64,000 bases of DNA from the NCBI RefSeq assembly GCF_003347015.1, contig NZ_PNFB01000001.1, positions 62,001 through 126,000 on the forward strand, read 5' to 3'. Both the position numbers and the translations under genes were made by a program. How positions within the stretch are numbered: the stretch's first letter is position 1; each line of letters begins with the position of its first letter. The notes under the pieces were generated by a model. The model made no database searches. It was not told the DNA's origin and saw only the letters and a program-made list of their open reading frames with translations. The DNA comes from Brachybacterium sp. YJGR34 (GTDB taxonomy: Bacteria; Actinomycetota; Actinomycetes; Actinomycetales; Dermabacteraceae). Positions 40,740 to 48,775 of the stretch are shown here, piece by piece.

Positions 40740-42259
40740 CAGTGGTTCTCCTTCAGGGACGCGGCGACGGCATCGGCGGCCGCGGCGCGCGGACCCGAGC
40801 GGACGATGGTGGTCAGCAGCTGCCCGACGGCCTCGATGAACTCCGCGCGCTCGGCCAGCGGCGCGGAGAGGCAGCCGCTCTCGAGCAGCGCCCGGGCGTG
40901 CTCGGCGGGCGTCGTGGCACCGGAGGTGGCCCGGACCAGCTGCTCCTGCGCAGGGTCGGTCATGGCGCGGGCCTGCTCGCCGGGCTCGAATCCGCGCGGC
41001 GGCACCACGCAGGCGAACCAGGCCGCGACGGTCAGCGCCAGCAGGGCCGGCATCCGTCCCCGGTCGAGGTGGTGCAGCGCCGGGGCGGGGATCCGCTGGG
41101 GCAGGCGCATCGACCCGTCGGATCCCACCTGGCGGGTGCGGTGGCCGAGGTCGTGGTTGCGCCAGCGGTGGGTGAGGTCCTCGAGGTAGCCCTCGACGTC
41201 GAATCCCTCGGGCAGGTCGATGGTGGGCAGGTTCTCCTGCCGGATCAGCGTGAGCGTCGCCTCCGCGATCCAGTCCCGGGAGAAGGACTCGGGGATGGTG
41301 ACGGCGCCGTCGAGGGCGCCGAGGTAGGCGATCAGCGAGTGCGGGCCGTTGAGGATCCGCAGCTTGACCTGCTCGTACTTCTCGACCTCGGCGGCATCGG
41401 CGGGCATGATCGCCCCGCCGCGGTCCCAGGCGGGGCGGCCGGCGGGGAAGTCGTCCTCGATCACCCACATGGAGAAGCGCTCGGTGCGGACCGGGGCGCG
41501 GTCGGTCACGCCCAGCAGCTCGGCGACCTGCGCGGAGGTCGCGGGAGTGGTCGCCGGGACGATCCGATCCACCATCGCGTCCGGGAAGGAGACCTGCTCG
41601 CGGAGGTAGGAGAGGACGTCGTCCTCGGCGCCGGAGAGCTCGAGGAACTCCGTGACCATGGCGCGTGCGGTCCGTCCTGCGGCGGAGACGTTGTCGCAGG
41701 GCAGCACGGTGAACGGCTCGCCGTCGCGAGAGCGCTCGGTGAGGCCGCGGGCCAGCAGTCCGATGACGCTGCGGGCCGCGGCGGGATGGTCGAGGTCCCC
41801 GCGGATCGCCGCGGAGTCGACGTCGAGCCGGCCCGTGCGCGGCGAGACCGCGTAGCCGCCCTCGGAGACCGTCAGGGTGAGGATCCGGCGTCGCGGGTCG
41901 GCGATCTCGCGGACCACGCGCTCCGGCTCCTCGGCCATGACGCCCATCCCGCGGTGGACGTCGACGACGTCGGCCCGGGAGCCCTCGTCGGAGAGCTCGA
42001 GCACGCTGTACAGGCCGTCCTGTGCGGCGAGGGGGTCCACCACGGCCCGGGAGCGGTGGGCGAAGCCGATGATCCCCCAGTCGCCCTCCTCGGCCGCGAG
42101 CGCGCGGGCCGTGTGGACGGCGGTATGGGCCCGATGGAAGGCGCCGAGGCCCAGGTGGATGATCCCGGCGCGGGCGGGGTCCGCGGGAGCGGGAGCCCCC
42201 AGTCGCGGCAGGGATCCGGCAGTGCCCCGCGCGAGGTCGGGATGAGGGGACGACGGCAC
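40739..42259 (-). CDS. uxuB: Fructuronate reductase / mannitol dehydrogenase-family enzyme
   Basis: A 506-residue long-chain polyol dehydrogenase. The NAD site is HLGLGAFHRAH (35-45), LPCDNVSAAG lies at 186-195, and the catalytic cluster is K299, N304 and H307 (KLRILNGPHS). In operon with eda and kdgK it most likely interconverts D-fructuronate and D-mannonate; mannitol or arabinitol 2-dehydrogenase is the alternative within the family. The start is a GTG at 42259 behind AGGAGG. A palindrome at 42293-42310 resembling the IclR-type site of the ManD operon precedes it. Confidence 0.85.
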   Translation of the reverse strand: MPSSPHPDLARGTAGSLPRLGAPAPADPARAGIIHLGLGAFHRAHTAVHTARALAAEEGDWGIIGFAHRSRAVVDPLAAQDGLYSVLELSDEGSRADVVDVHRGMGVMAEEPERVVREIADPRRRILTLTVSEGGYAVSPRTGRLDVDSAAIRGDLDHPAAARSVIGLLARGLTERSRDGEPFTVLPCDNVSAAGRTARAMVTEFLELSGAEDDVLSYLREQVSFPDAMVDRIVPATTPATSAQVAELLGVTDRAPVRTERFSMWVIEDDFPAGRPAWDRGGAIMPADAAEVEKYEQVKLRILNGPHSLIAYLGALDGAVTIPESFSRDWIAEATLTLIRQENLPTIDLPEGFDVEGYLEDLTHRWRNHDLGHRTRQVGSDGSMRLPQRIPAPALHHLDRGRMPALLALTVAAWFACVVPPRGFEPGEQARAMTDPAQEQLVRATSGATTPAEHARALLESGCLSAPLAERAEFIEAVGQLLTTIVRSGPRAAAADAVAASLKENH

Positions 42260-42292
42260 CGGGGCCTCCTGACGAGACGGGCGTTTCGGGTT

Positions 42293-42310
42293 GCGGAACG
42301 GCAGTTCCGC
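42293..42310. promoter_or_regulatory. KdgR-like IclR operator, copy 2
   Basis: GCGGAAC-GGCA-GTTCCGC is a perfect palindrome with the same four-base spacer as CGAAAC-ATGC-GTTTCG at 29096. Together they read CGRAAC-N4-GTTYCG. A GTTTCG half-site (42283-42288) lies next to it. It is ten bases downstream of the putative -10. Confidence 0.65.
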
Positions 42311-42320
42311 TTTCCGGTAC

Positions 42321-42326
42321 AGCCTA
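42321..42326 (-). promoter_or_regulatory. Possible -10 of the uxuB operon
   Basis: TAGGCT on the minus strand would start transcription near 42314, at the edge of the palindrome 42293-42310. No good -35 is seen. Confidence 0.35.
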
Positions 42327-42584
42327 GCAAGGCCCTGTCGCGTCGCAGGGCTGTGTCCGAGAGGTCACGCGCTAGAGGTCCGACCATAGGGGCGTGTGGC
42401 GCACGGGAGGTACGCGGCATTTCCACAGTGGCACGGCAGCTGCCCGCCGCTCCGGCCACGCACCCCCTTGACTCATCGGATGTCTCGGCGGCACAGTGGC
42501 ATCCACCGCCCCCGGAGGAGGAACTCCGGCGGCCGACGGAACGGCATGGCCCACCCTCGCGATCCGCTCGCGCAAGGAGACGAT

Positions 42585-43829
42585 ATGACGGCCTGGACGG
42601 CGAAGTCCCCGCACCCCCGACGCAGATCCGTCCTCGGCGCCGGTGTCGTGCTCCCGCTGGCGTCGCTCACCGCCTGCGGGACGCCCGCCAGCCCTCCCGA
42701 GACGACCCTTTACACCTGGATCTCCAACGAGAACGACCGGGCCCAGTGGGAGGCTTTCATCGCCGCGGCGCAGGAAGCCGATCCCGACTTCGAGCTCACT
42801 CTCGAGGGGCCCAGCTTCGAGGACTACTGGACCAAGGTGAAGACCCGGATGTCCTCCCGCGGCACGCCCGCCCTCCTCACCACGCAGGCCGCCCGCGCGC
42901 AGGAGCTCTCGGCGCTGCTGCTCCCGCTGGACGAGCTGGCCGCCGAGGCCGGCGTCTACCTCGGGGCCTTCAACGCCCCGATGATCGCCGGCATGACCGT
43001 GGAGGGGACCGTGCGCGGGATCCCGTACGACGCGGAGCCCATGGCCCTGTTCTACAACCGGGCCCACTTCCGGGACGCCGGCCGCGAGGTGCCCGGGCCG
43101 ACGTACACGCTGGACCGGTTCCTGGACGACGCGCAGGCACTCACCACCGCCGAGCGCTACGGCGTGGCGCTGACCTCCGGGCTCGTCGGCCTCGGGATGG
43201 CGATCGGTGTGGCCGAGGGCGGGGCCGCCGTTCGGGACGAGGAGCTCACGCTCACCGATCCGGCACTGGTGGACGCCATCCAGTTCACCTTCGACCTCTC
43301 GGCCGAGCACCAGGTGGCGGCGCCGCCTCCGGCCGTCGACGCCGACCCCGCTGCCCAGCAGGCCCTGATGAACGGGCAGGTCGCCATGCATCTGGACGGC
43401 CCGTGGATGTACCAGGCCTACGCCGATGCCCTCGGCGAGGACCTGGGGGTGGCGATCGTCCCCTCGACCGGCGGCGAGGCACGCGGGATGCTCCAGGGCT
43501 CCGGCTTCGGGATCGCCTCGAACGCCGAGGACCCGTCGGCGGCATTCGCGACGCTCTCGGCGATCATCACCCCCGAGGTGATCGGGGAGGTCGCACGGAC
43601 CCGAGGCACCTTCCCCTCGCTCGCGGGCCAGGAGGAGCGGTGGACGGAGGGCAAGAACCCGGACAACGCGAGGGCCATCACGGCTCTCGCCCACGACGGG
43701 GACCCGCTGATCACGACGCCCAGCTGGAACGAGGTGCTCGCCCAGTTCGGACAGTACGCCCCCGAGGGCTTCCGCGGTCATCGCACGGCGCAGGACATCC
43801 TCGCGCAGGTGCAGAAGGTGGGTGCCTGA
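42585..43829 (+). CDS. CUT1-type sugar-binding lipoprotein
   Basis: A 414-residue extracellular solute-binding protein of family 1. The signal peptide ends in the lipobox LASLTAC. The body shows TTLYTWISNENDRAQWEAF, the hinge and ligand motifs GIPYDAEPMALFYNRAHF, and MNGQVAMHLDGPWMY, all typical of oligosaccharide-binding proteins. ATG 42585 follows AAGGAG; an upstream in-frame extension would hide the signal. It starts an operon with two permeases and a GH29 fucosidase, so a fucosylated glycan is the likely ligand. Confidence 0.92.
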   Translation: MTAWTAKSPHPRRRSVLGAGVVLPLASLTACGTPASPPETTLYTWISNENDRAQWEAFIAAAQEADPDFELTLEGPSFEDYWTKVKTRMSSRGTPALLTTQAARAQELSALLLPLDELAAEAGVYLGAFNAPMIAGMTVEGTVRGIPYDAEPMALFYNRAHFRDAGREVPGPTYTLDRFLDDAQALTTAERYGVALTSGLVGLGMAIGVAEGGAAVRDEELTLTDPALVDAIQFTFDLSAEHQVAAPPPAVDADPAAQQALMNGQVAMHLDGPWMYQAYADALGEDLGVAIVPSTGGEARGMLQGSGFGIASNAEDPSAAFATLSAIITPEVIGEVARTRGTFPSLAGQEERWTEGKNPDNARAITALAHDGDPLITTPSWNEVLAQFGQYAPEGFRGHRTAQDILAQVQKVGA

Positions 43830-44782
43830 TGGCCACCGTCGCACCCACCGGCAGCGGCTCCACGATCGCCTCCCCGACCACCGCGCGCACGGCTCCCGGC
43901 GCCGCCCGGCGCCGGCGCCCCCGCTGGCCCCTTGCCCTGTATCTGGGGCCGGGGATGCTCGGATTCTCCGTCTTCATCGTCCTGCCGCTGCTGTTCTCCC
44001 TGGTGATGAGTCTGTACGACTGGCCCTTGTTCGGACAGGCCGAGTTCGTCGGTCTCGAGAACTACCGACGGATGCTCACCGGCGACCCGGCGTTCTGGGC
44101 CAGCCTCTTCACCACGGTCCTCTTCGCGATCGTGTACACCGCCGCGAACCTCGCGGTGTGCCTGGGACTGAGCTACTGGCTGATGTCCCTGGGCAGGCGC
44201 TGGGCCTCGTCCTTCCGGGTCCTCTTCTTCATCCCCGTGGTCACCCCCATGATCGGCAATGCGCTGATCTTCCGGCTGATGCTCAACGACGACGGGGTCG
44301 TCAACCAGATGCTCGCCCGCCTCGGCATCTCCGGTCCCTCGTGGCTCAGCACCCCGGGCTGGGCGATGGTCTCGCTCGTGCTGATGTCGCTGTGGCAGGG
44401 CATCGGCTACAACATCATCGTGCTCGGCGCCGGTATCGCCGGGATCAGCCCGAGCGTCCTGGAGGCCTCGCGCATCGACGGTGCGGGACCGATCCTCCGC
44501 TTCACCCGGGTCATCTTCCCGATGCTCTCGCCCACCGTCTTCTTCTGCACGGTGATGACCGTCATCGGGGCCTTCAAGGTGTTCGCCCAGCCCTACGCCC
44601 TCACCGAGGGCGGGCCGGCGAACTCCACCACCACGCTCGTGCTGCTGCTGTACCGCAACGGCTTCTCCTACGACCGCCTGGGCTATGCCTCAGCCCTCGC
44701 CTGGGCGCTGTTCGTGGTGGTCATGCTGATCACCGCCTTCCAGTTCAGCCAGCAGAAGAGGTGGGTCTCCTATGACAGCTGA
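43829..44782 (+). CDS. CUT1 sugar ABC permease, MalF/UgpA type
   Basis: A 317-residue permease with about six helices and the EAA loop EASRIDGAGPILRFTRVIFPMLSP that docks the ATPase. SLYDWPLFGQAEFVGLENYRRML after helix 1 is typical of the A subunit. Its ATG overlaps the binding-protein stop (TGATG). No ATPase gene is in the operon, so a shared MsiK-like ATPase from elsewhere must power it. Confidence 0.93.
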   Translation: MATVAPTGSGSTIASPTTARTAPGAARRRRPRWPLALYLGPGMLGFSVFIVLPLLFSLVMSLYDWPLFGQAEFVGLENYRRMLTGDPAFWASLFTTVLFAIVYTAANLAVCLGLSYWLMSLGRRWASSFRVLFFIPVVTPMIGNALIFRLMLNDDGVVNQMLARLGISGPSWLSTPGWAMVSLVLMSLWQGIGYNIIVLGAGIAGISPSVLEASRIDGAGPILRFTRVIFPMLSPTVFFCTVMTVIGAFKVFAQPYALTEGGPANSTTTLVLLLYRNGFSYDRLGYASALAWALFVVVMLITAFQFSQQKRWVSYDS

Positions 44783-45632
44783 CACGCTCCCCCGCACCAC
44801 CGCGCGCCGCGCCTCCGGTGGAGGCCAGCTGCTCTCCAAGGTGCTGCTGGTCGTGGTCGGCGTGGTCTTCGCCTTCCCGTTCCTGTGGATGCTGGCGACC
44901 TCGCTGAAGCCCACCGACGAGGTCTTCGCGACCGGCACCAGCCTGATCGGGTCCCGGATCGCCTGGGACAACTACCAGATCGCCTGGACGGCCGTGCCCT
45001 TCGGTCGGATCCTCCTCAACAGCCTTCTGGTCGCGCTGCTGGGTGCGGGCCTGACGGTGACGGTCTCGGTGCTCAGCGCCTACGCCTTCACCCGCTTCAC
45101 GTTCCGGGGCCGGGCCGCCCTGTTCGGCGGCTTCCTCGCCACCATGGTGCTGCCCCAGGAGATCCTGGTGATCCCGCTGTTCTTCATGATGCAGCAGCTG
45201 CAGCTGGTGAACTCCTTCCCGGCGCTGATCCTCCCCTTCGCCTTCGGCGCCTTCGGCACCTTCCTCATCCGGCAGTTCCTGCTCAGCCTGCCTCCGGACT
45301 ACGAGGAGGCCGCCACGATCGACGGCGCCGGCCGGCTGCGAACCCTGGTCAGCGTGATCGTGCCCCTGCTGCGCGCCCCGATCGCCGTGGTCTTCGTGTT
45401 CTCCTTCATCGAGTACTGGGGCAGCTTCCTGTGGCCGCTGATCATCGTCAACGACGCGTCCATGGCCACCGTGCCGATCGGGCTCCAGATGTTCTCCGGC
45501 GAGCGGGGCACCGACTGGGGGCCGATGATGGCCGCCGTGACACTGGTGGTGATCCCCAGCCTGGTGATCGTCGTGCTGCTGCAGAAGCAGCTGCGGCAGG
45601 GCGTCGCCATGAGCGGCTTCGGGGGCCGATGA
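44772..45632 (+). CDS. CUT1 sugar ABC permease, MalG/UgpE type
   Basis: A 286-residue permease with six helices. WMLATSLKPTDEVFATG after helix 1 and the EAA loop EEAATIDGAGRLRTLVSVIVPLLRAP mark the G subunit. It overlaps the partner permease by eleven bases, a strong sign of coupled translation. It forms the channel for the fucoside importer. Confidence 0.93.
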   Translation: MTADTLPRTTARRASGGGQLLSKVLLVVVGVVFAFPFLWMLATSLKPTDEVFATGTSLIGSRIAWDNYQIAWTAVPFGRILLNSLLVALLGAGLTVTVSVLSAYAFTRFTFRGRAALFGGFLATMVLPQEILVIPLFFMMQQLQLVNSFPALILPFAFGAFGTFLIRQFLLSLPPDYEEAATIDGAGRLRTLVSVIVPLLRAPIAVVFVFSFIEYWGSFLWPLIIVNDASMATVPIGLQMFSGERGTDWGPMMAAVTLVVIPSLVIVVLLQKQLRQGVAMSGFGGR

Positions 45633-45663
45633 GCACCGATCCCACGCACCGTCCCGTCGACCG

Positions 45664-45684
45664 ACCCCGATCCCCGATCCCCGA
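45664..45684. repeat. Tandem CCCCGAT repeat, three copies
   Basis: The heptamer CCCCGAT is repeated three times without a break between the permease stop and the fucosidase start. Copy number could vary by slippage and alter the spacing ahead of the GAGGAG ribosome-binding site. Confidence 0.8.
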
Positions 45685-45715
45685 TCCACCCACCACCTGA
45701 GGAGCACCACCGACG

Positions 45716-47014
45716 ATGACCGAGCCCGCACAGGCCACCGCCCCCACGCGCTTCGACGAGCTGCCGCAGCGGTTGCCCGACTGGTACCGACACGCACCGC
45801 TGGGGATCTTCATCCACTGGGGCGCCTACTCCGTGCCCGCGTGGGCCGAGCCCACCGCCGAGCTCGGAGCCATCGACAACGACCTCGGCTGGTTCGCGCA
45901 CAATCCGTATGCCGAGTGGTACTTCAACACCATCCGCATCGACGGCTCTCCCGCACAGCGTCACCACCGGGAGGCGCACGGCGACGCCCCCTACGACGAC
46001 TTCCTGGACCGATGGGACGCCTCCGCCTTCGACCCCGACGCCTGGGCGGCGCTCTTCGCCCGCGCCGGCGCCGACTACGTCATCCCGACCACCAAGCACC
46101 ACGACGGCATCGCGCTCTGGGACGCCCCCGGCACCGGGGACCGCAACACGGTCCGCCGCGGCCCCAGGCGCGACCTCGTCGGCGACATCGCCCGCGCCAC
46201 CACCGCGGCCGGCCTGCGGTTCGGCGTCTACTACTCCGGCGGCATCGACTGGCACGTGCGTCCCACCGACCCCATCACCTCCGGCGAGGCGATGCATCTG
46301 CCGCACGACGAGGAGTACGGCCAGTACTGCTCCGCGCACATGCGCGACCTCATCGACCGCTATGCCCCCGACGTCTTCTGGAACGACATCGCCTGGCCCG
46401 AGGAGAACCACCACTTCGGCCCCGGCGGGCTCGGCGACCTCCTGGACCACTTCTACACGCAGCGCCCCGAGGGCCTGATCAACGACCGCTTCAGCGGCGC
46501 ACACCGGGACTACACGACGCTCGAGTACCAGGCCGGCGAGATCCCCGAGCACGGCGCCTGGGAGCACAACCGCGGCATCGGCCTCTCCTTCGGGTACAAC
46601 CGCGTCGAGGGTCCCAAGCAGTACCTCAGCGGTGGACAGCTCGCCCGGCTCGTCGTGGCCGCAGTGAGCCGCGGCGGGCGGGCCCTGATCAACGTGGGGC
46701 CCGCGGCCGACGGCACGATCCCAGCGATGCAGGTCGCCGCGCTCGAGGAGCTCGGCACCTTCATGGCCGCGCACAAGGCGCACCTCGCGGGTGCCGAGGG
46801 GCTCGGCGAGCTCGAGATCCCCGGCGTGTCGTGGGCGCGGGCCGTGGCCCAGGGTGACGAGTGCCGGGTGTACCTCGCGGGCGAGGGCTCCGGGGACGAG
46901 GTCGAGGTGGCGGCGGAGCATCTGCCGTCCGGCTTCGCCTGGCCGGAGCGGACGACCGTGCGCCTGCCGGGGGAGCGGGAGGCGCCGATCGCCGTCGGCG
47001 CACCGCGCGCCTGA
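45716..47014 (+). CDS. GH29 alpha-L-fucosidase
   Basis: A 432-residue cytoplasmic glycosidase of family 29. GIFIHWGAYSVPAW near the N-terminus, TTKHHDGIALWD, and the nucleophile D224 in DVFWNDIAWP are the family marks. RALINVGPAADGTIP closes the barrel, and a small C-terminal beta domain follows. It should release L-fucose from imported glycans. There is no signal peptide. ATG 45716 lies behind GAGGAG with slightly long spacing, 83 bases after the permease stop, so it belongs to the importer operon. Confidence 0.94.
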   Translation: MTEPAQATAPTRFDELPQRLPDWYRHAPLGIFIHWGAYSVPAWAEPTAELGAIDNDLGWFAHNPYAEWYFNTIRIDGSPAQRHHREAHGDAPYDDFLDRWDASAFDPDAWAALFARAGADYVIPTTKHHDGIALWDAPGTGDRNTVRRGPRRDLVGDIARATTAAGLRFGVYYSGGIDWHVRPTDPITSGEAMHLPHDEEYGQYCSAHMRDLIDRYAPDVFWNDIAWPEENHHFGPGGLGDLLDHFYTQRPEGLINDRFSGAHRDYTTLEYQAGEIPEHGAWEHNRGIGLSFGYNRVEGPKQYLSGGQLARLVVAAVSRGGRALINVGPAADGTIPAMQVAALEELGTFMAAHKAHLAGAEGLGELEIPGVSWARAVAQGDECRVYLAGEGSGDEVEVAAEHLPSGFAWPERTTVRLPGEREAPIAVGAPRA

Positions 47015-47021
47015 ACGCGCC

Positions 47022-47052
47022 CCGGCCCCGGGGCGCGCGTCCCCGGGGCCGG
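47022..47052. terminator. Bidirectional hairpin between convergent sugar operons
   Basis: Perfect 12-base arms CCGGCCCCGGGG (47022-47033) and its complement (47041-47052) enclose a seven-base loop, between the fucosidase stop and the stop of the convergent permease. Confidence 0.75.
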
Positions 47053-47058
47053 CGCGGA

Positions 47059-47880
47059 CTACTTGCTGAAGCCCGCGGTCAGCCCGCTGATCAGCTGGCG
47101 GCGACCCAGGATGTAGAGCGCGAGGATCGGCAGCGCGGAGAGCATCACCGCGGCGAGCACGGCCGGGATGTTGGTCGTGAACTCGCCCTGGTACGCCCAC
47201 AGCGACAGCGGCAGCACGCGCTTCTCCGAGCTCTGGGTGAGCACCAGCGGGAACAGGAAGCCGTTCCACACCTGGAGGGCGTCGTAGATGCCGACCGTGA
47301 CCACTGCGGGCTTGGCCAGCGGGAGCACCAGCGAGCGGAACATCTGCCAGTCGCTCGCGCCGTCCACGGTCATCGACTCGTACAGCTCACCGGGCACGTC
47401 CCGCAGGAAGTTCGTCAGGATCAGCACCGTGATCGGGATGGCGAAGGCGACCGAGGGCAGGATCAGCGCCCACAGGGTGTCGTACAGGCCCATCTGCACG
47501 ATGAGGTAGTAGATCGGGATGATCGTGGCCTGCAGCGGGATCGCGATGCCCAGCAGGAACAGCTTCTGGCTGAAGCGCGCCAGGCGGGTCCGGCTGCGGA
47601 CGATCACGTAGCTGGCCAGCAGCGAGGAGGTCACGACGGCGATGACGGTCACCACCGTCACGACGGTGCTGTTGGCGAAGTAGCGCAGGAAGTCGTTCTC
47701 CAGCACGTAGCGGAACGGCTCGAGGGTGAGCTCCGAGGGCAGCGACAGCGGGTTGGAGCTGAAGTAGTCCTCGCGGGGGCGCACGCTGGTGATCACGATG
47801 TAGTAGATCGGCACCAGGATGACGAGCAGCCACAGCGTGCCCAGGACGCCGCCGAGGAGGTTGGGATTGCGGTGTCTCAT
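47059..47880 (-). CDS. CUT1 sugar ABC permease, MalG/UgpE type
   Basis: A 273-residue permease with six helices. YYIVITSVRPREDYFSSNPLSLPS after helix 1 and the EAA loop YESMTVDGASDWQMFRSLVLPLAKP identify the G subunit. ATG 47880 lies one base after the partner permease stop, with GGAGG inside that gene. It is the last gene of the second importer operon. Confidence 0.93.
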   Translation of the reverse strand: MRHRNPNLLGGVLGTLWLLVILVPIYYIVITSVRPREDYFSSNPLSLPSELTLEPFRYVLENDFLRYFANSTVVTVVTVIAVVTSSLLASYVIVRSRTRLARFSQKLFLLGIAIPLQATIIPIYYLIVQMGLYDTLWALILPSVAFAIPITVLILTNFLRDVPGELYESMTVDGASDWQMFRSLVLPLAKPAVVTVGIYDALQVWNGFLFPLVLTQSSEKRVLPLSLWAYQGEFTTNIPAVLAAVMLSALPILALYILGRRQLISGLTAGFSK

Positions 47881-47881
47881 C

Positions 47882-48775
47882 TCAGGCGCCCTCCATCTGG
47901 CTGTCCATCGTGTCCGAGCCCGAGATCTTGTTCAGCCCGAGGGACAGCAGCAGTCCCACCGCGATGAGGAGCACCGCGATCACGCTGGCCGGTCCCATCT
48001 GATAAGAGCGGAATCCGGTGAGGTACATGTCCAGCGGCAGCACGCGGGTGGCGTTGCCGGGTCCTCCTCCGGTGAGGATGAAGATCAGGTCGAAATAGGT
48101 CAGCGATCCCACCAGCATCAGCGTGGAGCTGGTGACGATCGTGTACTTCAGCTGGGGCAGGGTCACGGTGAAGAACTGCCGCACCCTCCCGGCGCCGTCG
48201 AGCATGGCCGCCTCGTACATCGAGCGCGGGATCTGCCGCACCCCGGCCTGGTAGAGCAGGGAGTGGAAGGGCACGAAGGACCAGGAGATCACCATGATCA
48301 GCGTGTAGAACGCCAGGTTCGGCGAGCCCAGCCAGTCCAGCCGCAGCCAGTCGACGCCCACGGCGCGGGAGATGCCGAAGTTCGGGTCCAGCAGCGCCTT
48401 GAAGGCGATGCCGGTGGCGGCGGCGGAGAACAGCAGCGGCAGGAAGTACAGCACCGAGTACGCCTCGCGGTAGCGCTGGTGGCCCGCCATGAAGGTGCCC
48501 AGCAGCAGGCTGAGCGGGAACTGCACGGCGAAGCTCAGCGCCGTCATCGCCAGGGTCAGCCACATCGCGTGGAGCGTGACGGGGTTCTGGAACACCGAGA
48601 TCCAGGCGTCGATCCCGGCGAACCGGGGCGTGCCCAGGCCGTCCCAGGCGAAGAAGGTCAGGACCACCACGCCGCCCAGGGGCAGGAGGGCGAAGACGCC
48701 GAAGAAGGACAGCGCGGGGGCCAGCAGCCAGTTGCTCGGGGCGGTGCGCAGGCGGGAGTGTCGAGCAGTCGTCAT
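47882..48775 (-). CDS. CUT1 sugar ABC permease, MalF/UgpA type
   Basis: A 297-residue permease with six helices. The EAA loop reads YEAAMLDGAGRVRQFFTVTLPQLKY and LTGGGPGNATRVLPLDMY follows, typical of the F subunit. It overlaps the binding-protein gene by four bases (ATGA). As in the neighbouring importer, no ATPase gene accompanies it. Confidence 0.93.
   Translation of the reverse strand: MTTARHSRLRTAPSNWLLAPALSFFGVFALLPLGGVVVLTFFAWDGLGTPRFAGIDAWISVFQNPVTLHAMWLTLAMTALSFAVQFPLSLLLGTFMAGHQRYREAYSVLYFLPLLFSAAATGIAFKALLDPNFGISRAVGVDWLRLDWLGSPNLAFYTLIMVISWSFVPFHSLLYQAGVRQIPRSMYEAAMLDGAGRVRQFFTVTLPQLKYTIVTSSTLMLVGSLTYFDLIFILTGGGPGNATRVLPLDMYLTGFRSYQMGPASVIAVLLIAVGLLLSLGLNKISGSDTMDSQMEGA

Larger units (their letters stand above)
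42260..42584. other. Divergent control region between uxuB and the fucoside importer
   Basis: This 325-base gap has no gene. It holds the IclR-type palindrome 42293-42310, a TAGGCT -10 for the minus strand, a GGCAGCTGCC palindrome at 42435-42444, and a lone TTGACT (42468-42473) for the plus strand without a good -10. Confidence 0.6.

Noticed and set aside
42468..42497. TTGACT as the -35 of the fucoside importer promoter
   Set aside because: No acceptable -10 lies 16-18 bases downstream (GCACAG or CACAGT only), so no promoter is called.
40742..44782. A 1346-codon plus-strand frame across uxuB, the control region, the binding-protein gene and the first permease gene
   Set aside because: Only the last 317 codons (from 43829) form a real protein; the rest is antisense to uxuB or out of frame with the binding protein.
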